A stretch of DNA of 64,000 nucleotides from the NCBI GenBank assembly GCA_021234155.1, contig JAJEKV010000093.1:2279712-2343711 (forward strand), written 5' to 3'. The notes below the pieces were generated by a model. That model worked only from the letters and a program-made list of their open reading frames with translations. It ran no database searches and was not told the DNA's origin. The position numbers and the translations under genes are program-made. This document shows positions 40,386 to 55,960 of the stretch, piece after piece (the stretch's first letter is position 1; the number at the start of each line of letters is the position of its first letter). The stretch is from Isoetes taiwanensis (lineage: Eukaryota > Streptophyta > Lycopodiopsida > Isoetales > Isoetaceae).

Positions 40386-40694
40386 ATGCCTAAACAGCTC
40401 TTTTCGGCAAACCTAAATTCGGTACTGGAAACCTCGATGGTGCTCTCGGAAGCTGCAAATCATGACAGGGAGAGACACAAGCACGGCCTCGAATATTTCC
40501 GCATCATGGCAAAGCATGGCGACGACCCCCGCAAACTGTCAACGGACTTATTTGGTAAGCTTAAATATTCTGACAAATTTAGTTCCCTGGGAGTGCTTCA
40601 GCACTTGCAAAATCGCTGTGGGCAGAGACATTCTTATTTGGGGCCGGGTACAATGGCACTTTTCCTTATCTGCGACATGTTCTCAAGGCTTTAA
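40386..40694 (+). CDS. Leader open frame of the retroelement (103 aa), uncertain
   Basis: An ATG-started frame begins MPKQLFSANLNSVLETSMVL and ends shortly before ORF1. It is conserved in copy B (48258-48566) with the same stop despite local differences (GDDPRKLSTD in A, GDSPASLSLD in B), where the compensating indels sit at CAG/CTG sites. A and B are almost identical overall, so this is weak evidence for coding. Copy C has no recognisable counterpart. Confidence 0.3.
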   Translation: MPKQLFSANLNSVLETSMVLSEAANHDRERHKHGLEYFRIMAKHGDDPRKLSTDLFGKLKYSDKFSSLGVLQHLQNRCGQRHSYLGPGTMALFLICDMFSRL

Positions 40695-40748
40695 TCCTCT
40701 GTGAACTATTTCTGGAAAGGCAAGCACAGAGATAGCCGCTTGCCTGCT

Positions 40749-42054
40749 ATGCCAAAGGAGAAAGGCACGCCCAACAGGGGCTTCACCAGAGCAAAGCTCA
40801 TGGATCTGATTGATAAGAGCGGGATTGACCTTGCTAAGATTTGCAAGATGAAAAACCAGTCTATTGCTCAGCCCCCTAAGAAGCTGCTTCAGGAAATAGT
40901 TGCCAAGTATAATCTAGCTGAAACTACAAGCAAGGGAGTTGGAGATATCAGTGAATATCTGAGCAAGAACAAGGAGCCAAAGAGTAATGAGGGCACCAAC
41001 CCTGTAGCAGACATGGTGGACGACCAGGAGATGGTCAATATTGCAGACTCTGCTGGTTTGGAAGATGGCATGCAAGAGGAGGACGAGGACTCAGAATTTG
41101 AAGATGACATTCAACTCAACCAGGTTTTCTGATTTATGATTAGATAATGTGCTTTAGCTTCTTCCCATAAATGCTGCTAAGATGTAGTTTAATGTCCATC
41201 TGAGGCTCTCTTTTACTTGCATAAACTAAGTAGTCTCAAACTAGGCTTGGCTGTGTAGTCTATGCATACCCAAGTCTGATTCATTTGGGCAGCATATAAA
41301 GATGGCTTGTAGATAATATTAAACCTGTTTATGATGAGCCTGCAAAAATTTTAATATTCTTAATATAAAGATGGCTTGTAGATAATATTAAACCTGTTTA
41401 TGATGAGCCTTTGGTGAACGGAAATAGAGAATGTAAAGTATGTTTTATCTGTTAAGTTAGTATGCTGGTAATTTAATGTTCTATTTTAAGCACTAGTCAG
41501 TTGATAATTAATTTCAGAACCTATATGTATGATGCGCAGTTGTATAAAGCTGTTATGATAAGTTGGCTCTAGTTCTGATCTCAAGCGAGCTTCTGGTTCA
41601 TTCTGTGCAAAAATAATAGACTGATGAGCTCCCAATTAAGATCTTTGCATTTCTTTTGGCCCTTGAGGCACAGATATTTTAAATAAGCATGAAACATGGG
41701 GACCGTACTCAGGTAAAGAATAACAGATAATCTAACTCTGTTTAACAGGGTAAAGTGGCTGAAATCTGCAGGGGAAATAGTGAAAATTTCCTTTGCATGC
41801 CATTTGGATGCCTAAGCCCTGCTGCGACATGCCACTCATGACTAAATATAGAGTGCAGCTTAAGTCTTCTAACGTGACTATTTTTTTTACCATAACTTGT
41901 TTATTCTTAATGGTGAAGGGCGATAAGCCATGATTGAACCACCGCTTACCTGCTAACCCTTGCCTCATTACCAAATTTTTGCTAATGTTGGTCTGTTTGG
42001 TTACAGGTAACCGGTTCTTCATCTCCATTCTCTTATGTGAATTGTGATGTTTGA
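40749..42054 (+). CDS. Retroelement ORF1, small acidic-tailed protein (copy A)
   Basis: An ATG at 40749 opens 127 codons to 41132. The N-terminal half has L-x-DLIDKSGIDLAKICK, then IAQPPKKLLQEIV-x-KYNLAE; the C-terminal third is strongly acidic (EEDEDSEFEDD). The frame ends LNQVF, as in copy C. The CAG|GTTTT at 41121-41127 is a likely donor. Splicing to the acceptor at 42005-42006 adds VTG-x-x-SP and a few residues to a TGA at 42054. Splicing instead to an acceptor at 43094-43095 would join LNQ in phase 0 to ORF2. The start is supported by alignment of the initiator Met with copy C (PAM-x-K-x-K). A gag-like role in binding the element RNA is a guess. Confidence 0.6.
41927..42010 (+). promoter_or_regulatory. 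Conserved intronic inverted repeat at a CAG|GTAA splice site (copy A)
   Basis: TTACCTG (41946-41952) pairs with CAGGTAA (42004-42010). The same pair is in copy B (49820-49826 with 49878-49884) and, one base pair longer, in the diverged copy C. A T-rich stretch precedes CAG|GTAACC, so the site could serve as acceptor and donor in turn. Confidence 0.5.
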
Positions 42055-42967
42055 AGTTTCTGGAAATGGAGGAGCGACTTTATTTGATTTCAAGAATCTG
42101 AACTTGTCTACCAATGTTTTTATATTTTCGATTTCAAGCATACAAGGTAATATGCTAGCAATAGATCTTGCTCACAAACTTTTGAACTGGAGCTGGAAAC
42201 TACTGCTCTTTTATCTGGTATTCCTCTGATATACTTTGATACAAGGCCTTTTATTTTTCTTGTTTGGCCTCGATTTTGAACCAAGAATGGGAATTACGAA
42301 GCTCCACCATTATTATTTGAATTGTTGGATGCAGCACATTAAAGCTTTTTTAGGGTAGTGCTAGTTATTTGAGCTTTATTTGCTGTTGCATGACAAATAA
42401 CCTGATTAATGAAGGTCTATAAATAGCCATTCATGCAAAGTACGAAATAAACATTGAATGCAACCGTTCAAGTCTCTGCTGATTTAAACATTGGCTTTTG
42501 TACTTTGATTATGGTTGGGTACGCAATGATTATGTGTCTAAATGTCTGAGTTAATCATAAGCTAGTGTGTGCATCCACTAAAATACAAGGTCTAGTAAGC
42601 AAAAGACTGATTTAACAACATCTCTTTCAATTATAGCTTTTCAATGTAGACAATTGAATCTACTGTTATAATATAGGTGAAGGCTTCACCATAGCTTTTA
42701 ATTCTAGCTCTCCAGCTTAGATAATAAAATCTACCATTATATAGTTGAAAGCTTAACTAGAAACTTTGCAAGAAAGATCCTTTGGGATGGATTATGCTGT
42801 TTTACATTTTTATGCCGTAAAACTAATGGTTTTCAAGGCTGCCCTGGTCTAGGCCAGGGTCTGATAATTTTTGGGAAAACTGGACATGGTTCTAGTTTTT
42901 CTAAGATGCCTAGCCTTAACCAAATAGGCTAAGGTTAGGCTTAGGTATATATTTGCCAACTTCAGAA

Positions 42968-42984
42968 CAATGGTACAACCATTG
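42968..42984 (+). other. Internal hairpin with compensatory changes in copy D
   Basis: CAATGGT-ACA-ACCATTG is a 7-bp stem with a 3-base loop. Copy D has CACTGGT-TAT-ACCAGTG at the same relative position, just after GTATATAT. One stem position changes on both sides (A:T to C:G). Confidence 0.5.
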
Positions 42985-43095
42985 TAAGCCTTGAAAACCC
43001 TTAGTTTAATGATGATATGTTCTTACTTGCATCTGGTCTAAGAATTACCATGTATTTTGGTCACTAACTACAGTTTTTAAAACTTGACATTATAG

Positions 43096-44768
43096 GAAGG
43101 AGTTACATGTGTAATCTCCTCACCAGCTGATGCTGAAGACAACACCAACAAAGCAGTAAAGAATATAAAAGGAGCAAAATGGGATCCGTGCCTTGCTGCC
43201 TTTGGATACAATAATACGCGAATTATTCCGCCCAATAGTGCAAAGGCGTAATATGCTTGGATGCATCATAAAACCCGAGGTACATAAGTACCTTATCAAA
43301 AGGGAAGCATTTCTTGGGGATGAGGACACCTCGTCATCACCTTTCGGCTTCAACAATATGTTGGATCTTGCTGCCAAGGTCAACAAACCAGGGTTGTGAC
43401 CTTATCAAAGCTATGAAAATTATTGATGAAGTGTACGAAGCTCTGCCACTAGCACATGCTGAGGCACAGGAAAAAGAGTTGGTTGATGTACTCAACTGTA
43501 TTAAGGCGTCTAGTGCCTTGGAATTGACCAATAACTCTAGGGTTTCAAATCCCTCCCTGGGGAAGAACACTAAGAAGAGTCAAAAGCAGATGCCGAAACA
43601 GAAAAAAGTGGTGGCTACCTCTAACTTTCTGTTTGATATTTCCATGCTAAGTGAAGCAGAACAACGTGCTCTATTAGGGGACAATACCACAGAAAATTCT
43701 GTTGAAGAGGAACCAGACGAGATTTCCAAACAGTTGGAGGATTACCACATTAAATCCCTCACATTGTATAAGCGTGGGCATTTTCCTATCATGTACGCAA
43801 GATTAGTTGAGTTGCATGGCGTAGTATGTCATCATGCACTATGGGAAACAGGAAACCTAGGGGTCCTGGCCCCCCTTAGTGTAACCACGTTGAGGAACAT
43901 TATGAGTATTACTGATGCTGAGGTTGAACAAGCTCAGAAAGATGCAATAAATTTCAGAAAAAGGATTGGAAAGATCAACGTCGATTTGCCATGCAAAAAT
44001 ACTAAGTTCTTCGGAAAAAAATGCGATAAAAACAATGGGATCTACATAGGGCAGAAGGGCCACATGGCCAATACCATTGAAGGACGTGATAGCTTCTACA
44101 TTAACAAAATATGGAGGACTTTCTGTCCGTACCTTAAATGCCGATGTGATGATTGCTAATAACAGTACAAATGTAAATGAGGAGGATACTTGTAGGGATC
44201 ACATTACACGGTACGACCAGTCTGTATGGTATATCTTTGAATAGCATGGATAAACTCGGCCCGGGTTTTCCAAAGACCTACAAATTCCACAAGTTCCATG
44301 AGATGATGAACTCTGCACCCATGAGGACTGCTGGCATAGCCTTTATTGGGTATCTGAAAGTTAGGGAAACCATGATGAAAATGGCACTCAGGTATGCTGA
44401 TGACAAACATGCAAATCTTAAAGCTGAATTTGGAAATTCAAAAATGGCGGAAATTCTTGAAAGGACAATCAAGGATAAAAACTTCTTGGAAAAGGCCCTC
44501 GAAAAAGAACGCGAAGAGAAATTTCAGATAGGCAACTTTAAACGGAAGGGAAAGCACACAGATGAGGAGATCGAGATCATCATGCCCCCTACGGCACGTA
44601 AGGGAGCTACCAGTTCATGCACCAAGACAGCTACTAGTAGCAGACTAGACACCAGTGAGGCCCCTGCACCTCAATGCAATACTGGATATTCTGTCAACAA
44701 AGGCAACCCAACAAACGAGAACCGGACTGCGGGATTACAACAAAACAAGCTTAGTTTCTGAAATCGAG
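43096..44768 (+). CDS. Retroelement ORF2, middle protein of unknown fold (copy A, frameshifted)
   Basis: After an acceptor (CATTATAG, exon from 43096) the frame opens EGVTCVISSPADAEDN and continues, through frame changes near 43245, 43393, 44125, 44215 and 44725, to a donor GAG|GTAAAA at 44768/44769. Alignment with copy D gives the true order: FGFN-x-ML-(D/E)-L, an Asp/Glu-rich linker, FPIM-x-x-R-x-(V)-E-(L/I)-HG, NLGV-(L/V)-AP, Y-(I/V)-GQKGHMA, then (F/Y)IGYLK-(V/L)-RE-x-M-x-KM-(A/T)-L and NLK-x-EFG. Most of the shifts fall at CHG-rich spots and may be sequencing errors. The region 44270-44760 is open and ends in a Ser/Thr/Lys-rich tail. No known domain was identified; the Y-(I/V)-GQK block weakly recalls half of a GIY-YIG nuclease, but the rest does not fit. 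Confidence 0.55.
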
Positions 44769-45044
44769 GTAAAATAACATGTTGTGCTACTTATTCCTGT
44801 TTTAAACTGCTTTAGCTTTTTTGCTAACAAGTAAAGCCTTTGGCTTATTACAAAAGAGAGGCAGGCCCTAGGGCCAGCCATTTTAAGACTGCATTCTTAT
44901 GCCCTTAAAGAATTCTGGAAATGATATGTTTCCATAATAAAAGCTCCTCCTAACTAAAATGTCGGCACGGGCACTTAAGCGTCACCATGTAAGTGTTTAG
45001 TAAATTTAATTTTATTTGTAAATAACCTTAGCCTCTGTTAACAG

Positions 45045-47148
45045 AACAAAGTTAGGACCCTCTCAAGAAAAGCAGAAGGAAGATGGGCGCTACAGACTTT
45101 GAATAACACCAAGGCCAAGAAATTTGTCCATTTCAAATTCTTTTCAAAGTTCATTGACAAAATTAAGTTTGCAAAGATATTCAAGGAAGTGATCAGCAAT
45201 AGGCTTGGAGAACTTGGGGAAAGGATTTATGAGGAAACAGTCTTTGGCTGGAGGTACACCAGGAATCTAAAAAGCATGTTGTATAAACCCAGAAAAGTGT
45301 TTGCTGGAATAGAAGAAATGCCTTGCCCTTGTTCTAATCCAAGTCTAATAAGATTTATCGATCAGGATATAGGGCATATTAGAACTACTAAGCTAGACAT
45401 TGTCCACAGTAAAGCACTGCGAAAATGGCTCAGCATTGGTCTTAACCATATTCCTGATAAACCTTTTTCAATGTTACAATTCATTAGGGAAATCAAGCTG
45501 ACCATTACCCAATTCTTTGAGGTAAACCGTTTCCTACTGTTGGACACCAAAAAAGAGTGCATTCTAGCCTGCAAAAATGAGATTCTCAAAAAATCTAAAG
45601 CACTTGCACGAACAGCTGTTAGGCAGAATCTGCAGCATAAGGAAAAATTTCCTTTCAAAGATGCAGCTGTGATAAGGAACATACTTTGGTTAGTTAATAA
45701 CCTATATGTATCAGGGGTTGACAAAGCCTCTAATAATCCCTCTTTTATATGCCCACAGCATATGAAAGAGCAGGCTCTTGTTAGGCTGACCAGTAGCGAT
45801 TTTGAAGAAACTCAGCTCAGTCCATGCAGTCTAAAGACTCAAATCGCATTGGATATACAAGATTTCCTTGGGGAATGGGAGCTCAATTTCTCTGAATTAT
45901 CATACCTTTTTGGGATTTTCAAAGCTCATAAAAAGAGCTACAGATGGCTTACAAACGCCAACCAGACAGTCTTTTCACAGCTATCATCTCTCATAGCTGC
46001 GGGGGCACAATTCCTTTATGGACATCTGGCCACAAGTATGTGAGTACAAATTGAAAGGTGCTAACTTCTTCTTAAAGAAAAAGATTAAAGGAGCCTGGTT
46101 TATTAATTCCATATATGACTTGACGTGCAATATGCCAGCTGAGATTTATGATGTGTTTGTTGCTGATATAGCTCGTTGCTATGAAAATATTCCTATCACA
46201 GGAAACGAAGGCATTTGTCAGGTAATACAAGAGATTGCCGACTTAATATGGGCATTTCAAAAGATGAAATCAGTAAAGTATGAAATGTGGTATAAGGTTA
46301 AGGGTAGCAGTCGGGTCTGCCTTGAGTGGAAAACCAAAACCCCTGACAGTGATCGATGGGTTTGCATTAAAAAGGAAAGATTTGTTTACATGAATGTCTG
46401 GCTTCTTCAAAATTGCTTTTTGCAGATGGGGGATAGGATTTGGAGGCAGATCAAGGGAATCCCTATGGGGTTCTCGAGCAGTCCCGCTTGGTGCAACCTT
46501 TATCTTGGTTGGTATGAATTTCAGTTTATTTGCAAACTAGTTAAGCTTGGAAAGCTTGAAGAGGCTGCTGCATACAACAATACTTATAGGTACATGGACG
46601 ACCTAATCAGCATGAATAATAAATATACCAGACAAGCTCTTGGTATAGGTGAATGCAATAAGCAAAACCCCATGATCTATAATCTGCAGCATTTAGAGAT
46701 CAAAGACGAGACATTATATTGGGATGCGCCGCTCAGAGAGCACTATAAAGGGCAAACAGTCCACTTTCTGAACATGAGCATTGAGATAATTAATCCTTGC
46801 CATGGTACTTACACCATGAATAGGTATGACAAACGGGATTATTTACCTTTTCAGATTTCTAAGTTTGTGGATGCAAGTGGATGCAGGCCATACAACATGG
46901 CAAAAAATGTCATTATCTCTCAGCTCATCCCCTTCTTGTATGTCCATAGCTGCCCATTACAAGCAGCAAAGGATATACATCAGCTTATGTTGCTCTTCAT
47001 CCAAAAAGGGTTTGAAAAGAAGGACATTTGGAGCACGGTTTGCAGTTTTTTAAAAAATGAGACATTTCCCGGTCTAAAGTTTGACCAGATCATCATGTAC
47101 AAAAGCCTGATCACTTACAGGTATGACTCTCCCTTTGCTTTATTTTAG
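45045..47148 (+). CDS. Reverse transcriptase, Penelope/TERT-like group (copy A)
   Basis: The reading frame opens directly at a 3' splice site (TAACAG|AACAAAG; the TAA is in frame) and has no ATG for more than 50 codons, although this N-terminal part aligns with copy D. That argues for splicing from an upstream exon. A one-base shift near 46004 (run of five G after GCTGC) divides it into two open parts (45045-46043 and about 46018-47148); together they match the intact copy D protein end to end. Motifs are a CPCSNP cysteine block, GHIRTTKLDIVH, GVDKASNNPSFIC, motif A FVADIARCYENIP, GIPMGFSSSPAWCNLYL, YMDD, and YDKRDYLPFQ. It would copy element RNA into DNA. No RNase H, GIY-YIG or apurinic endonuclease follows at the C-terminus. 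Confidence 0.85.
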
Positions 47149-47174
47149 CACGTGGTTTCAATTTAAATTTAGTC

Positions 47175-47257
47175 GGCAGGAGTGGTCCCTATCAGTATAG
47201 GGACCCTCCGCGCCCTATACTCTCCATGGGACCAACGTCCTGCCTTCCGGTTGGAGG
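47175..47257 (+). other. 3'-terminal nested stem structure of the retroelement (copy A)
   Basis: An outer stem GGCAGGA (47175-47181) pairs with TCCTGCC (47238-47244). An inner hairpin GGTCCCTAT-CAGT-ATAGGGACC lies at 47184-47205, and a small hairpin CCTTCC-GGT-TGGAGG closes the end. A further GGGACC at 47228-47233 could compete for the inner stem. Copy D has the same architecture with different but paired bases. Confidence 0.7.
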
Positions 47258-47314
47258 TAGGCTAAAATTTTCTTGTATATACATATATCATATATAAATA
47301 TATATGAAGGTTTC

Positions 47315-53505
<6,191 letters not shown>

Positions 53506-54000
53506 CCTGTTATATATATTTATATTTATATATATATATAGTATCCTACCTCCTACCGCAGGAAGTAGGGTCCTAAAAGAAAATTCAGTATATTGCTAGG
53601 TAGCGCAGGGTACCTAGCATTCTGCTAGGACCCTACGTTACCTGTAAATCGTTACAATGTTAAAAGATAAAAGATAAATCACATAGCAGAAATTCATACC
53701 TTTATGGTCCTACTCAGGTTTCAAGAAGCCCAATTTTTTAATGTTCATAAACCATAGAAATCCGTCATAATTCTGTGGCTAGTACTTAGTCATTTTTTAA
53801 ATGTCCCAATGCATCAGTAAATAGCAAACAGTAAGTAAGTAGCAAACAAGTAATAGCCAATGTAACGATAGAGCAGTGCGAATGGAAAACATAATGTTCA
53901 ATAAATCACGAGAGGTGTACTGTGTTCAATCAATTCAGGTGGACTCAAAAGGATAGAGTTTCATATCCTTGAATATGATAACAGATGTTTCAGCATATAT
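53506..54000. other. Spacer with (TA)n and nested palindromes
   Basis: A TA-rich tract lies at 53511-53540. GTAGGGTCCT (53566-53575) and AGGACCCTAC (about 53628-53637) are inverted copies, and inside them GCTAGGTA-GCGCAGGG-TACCTAGC forms a perfect 8-bp hairpin. No gene is seen in the rest. Confidence 0.55.
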
Positions 54001-55126
54001 ACTTTCCTTTGCCTAGGGTCTAATCTAGCCAAGTCCATACTCCTAACTTGGTCACTTAACCGAAGCTAGAGAAATTACCCCTGGCACTACCCGGGCCCTA
54101 AACCAAATGAGTCCAACAAGAATACTAAATAAGCTCAATATTAGTCCGGAAAGTCGTTCATTACTTTCACATTCAGGCTACCTAGTAGAGGGCTGATTTC
54201 TCAAGCCCCAAAACTATGTGTCCTTAATGGAAAACTGTTACAAGCGATTCTTAAGCATATCTCAACACTTAACATTTAGGGATATTTAGTCGAGGGCTGA
54301 TTTCTCAAGCCCCAAAACTATGCATCCTTAATGAAAAGTAGTTGAGACAAATTCTAAAAACACATTACAAAGTAGAGAGCAAATTGCAAAGTAGACTTTT
54401 CTTGAAAGTGTATAGTTTAAACAATAACTTGTAAAAGCGATATAGCATACGATTACATTTTTTTAAGTAATTCCATAACCTTCCAAGTTAACGCCAACCA
54501 CGGTAGCAAAAACAGAGACAATTGAGGAGAGAACCCGTACTGCGACCAATCATGCAAACGTTAGCGGTAATCCCTGCAGCGATGCAAGGGCCAAAAGGTA
54601 CATTGGGTCTCGGTTTATCATCGATCACCAATTGTATCCTTTTGCCCCGAGTAAACGTTAACAAGAAAGAGAAATGGAATTAAAACTTGAGATTTTTCTT
54701 AAATCCCAAAAATTGCAGTTCAAAATATAATAGTATAATCAAAATTACTGATAGCCTCCAAAAAAGTAGACGGAGAGCTACATAGTTTGTTATTTAAATG
54801 ACAATAGCAAGAGATATAAGCAACCAAACTTCTCAAGAATAGAAGCAAAAGAAGCTCCTTTTCTGAGTCTACATTTTGACTTAGGTGCATCTCTCTGAAA
54901 TTTTAAGTCTAAGCATGTCAAAAATGAAGAATAAGTATTTGCTGCCATGAAATAACAGCCCGCACAGAAACTGCCATAACTCTTAGCACAAGACTCTGTG
55001 TTTTTATTAATTATATGTTTCGGAAACGGCATGATATGCTCTATCCTCTCAAGGAAAAACAGTCAAGTTTTGAAGAGATTTGCTATGTCAGAAAACGATT
55101 TCTGAAATCCGACCTAATGAAATCTG
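54001..55126 (+). repeat. Segmental duplication, copy 2, left part
   Basis: It is collinear with 50918-52038 and stops at AAATCTG, where the foldback element begins. Differences from copy 1 are mostly at CAG/CTG/CCG sites. Confidence 0.85.
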
Positions 55127-55127
55127 C

Positions 55128-55960
55128 AGTTCCATGCAATGACTTCATTTCTATAATTTATACATTCATGATTTGTTCAACTACGACATCAAAGATTCTT
55201 AGGCCATCAAAGTTTAACTATGTTTTCTTCTTTCAGGACCCGAATGTTGTTTTATATTGTTATGTTTTCTTCTCTTATGGCCCGAAGGGCCCAAAATTTT
55301 TTTTTTCTTATATACATATAACAACCACCACATAAATACCATTAACATTAATGAGCACAAACCATTACATTTAAGATGTTAAAATTAAAATCCCCCTTAG
55401 ACCCCCTTTGGTTTGGGTGCATATTCACACGGGGGTCACCCGGCATGAGAGCCGGATGGGCATATATGCCTTATATTCCTTGATGTGGACCGTAGATAAG
55501 CGTTCCTCGTTTGTGGGGTATCCTTGTATGAGTTTTTGTATCTTTGTATACTTAGGTGTGCAAAATACTATAAGATTTCAGTTAATGTACTATAAGGTGT
55601 GAATTTGATACGTGTATAATATAATTTAAGGGCTCTCATTACCCCTTTTTGACCCCCGTGTGAATATGCACCCAAACCAAAGGGGGTCTAAGGGGGATTT
55701 TAATTTTAACATCTTAAATGTAATGGTTTGTGCTCATTAATGTTAATGGTATTTATGTGGTGGTTGTTATATGTATATAAGAAAAAAAAATTTTTGGGCC
55801 CTTCGGGCCATAAGAGAAGAAAACATAACAATATAAAACAACATTCGGGTCCTGAAAGAAGAAAACATAGTTAAACTTTGATGGCCTAAGAATCTTTGAT
55901 GTCGTAGTTGAACAAATCATGAATGTATAAATTATAGAAATGAAGTCATTGCATGGAACT
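55128..55960. mobile_element. Foldback/MITE-like element with 311 bp terminal inverted repeats
   Basis: The left arm 55128-55438 starts AGTTCCATGCAATGACTTC and the right arm 55650-55960 is its inverted copy, ending GCATGGAACT. Both arms appear almost perfectly complementary over 311 bases, with a 211-base loop. Landmarks are TTTGATGTCGTAGTTGAAC and GGGCCCTTCGGGCC (right arm). No transposase is encoded. A target site duplication was not clear. Confidence 0.8.

Larger units (their letters stand above)
39446..47314 (+). mobile_element. Copy A of the multi-ORF retroelement, full length
   Basis: Its 5' end is defined because the same sequence (AGGGCAATTTTAGGTTCCAG) restarts at 47315 as copy B, 7869 bases further on. 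The 3' end is defined by a terminal stem structure (47175-47257) shared with copy D, followed by a TA-rich tail. The order is a leader with a 103-codon open frame, ORF1, a long intron-like region with a conserved inverted repeat and hairpin, ORF2, an intron-like gap, RT, and the 3' structure. No LTRs, integrase or protease were seen. A TA run flanks the 5' end (39420-39437). The head-to-tail partial copy behind it recalls the tandem arrangements of Penelope-like elements, but assignment to that group is an inference. Confidence 0.8.

Noticed and set aside
41610-41650. CTGATGAG motif as part of a hammerhead ribozyme in copy A
   Set aside because: No GAAA/GAAAC partner and no closing stems are found at suitable distances.
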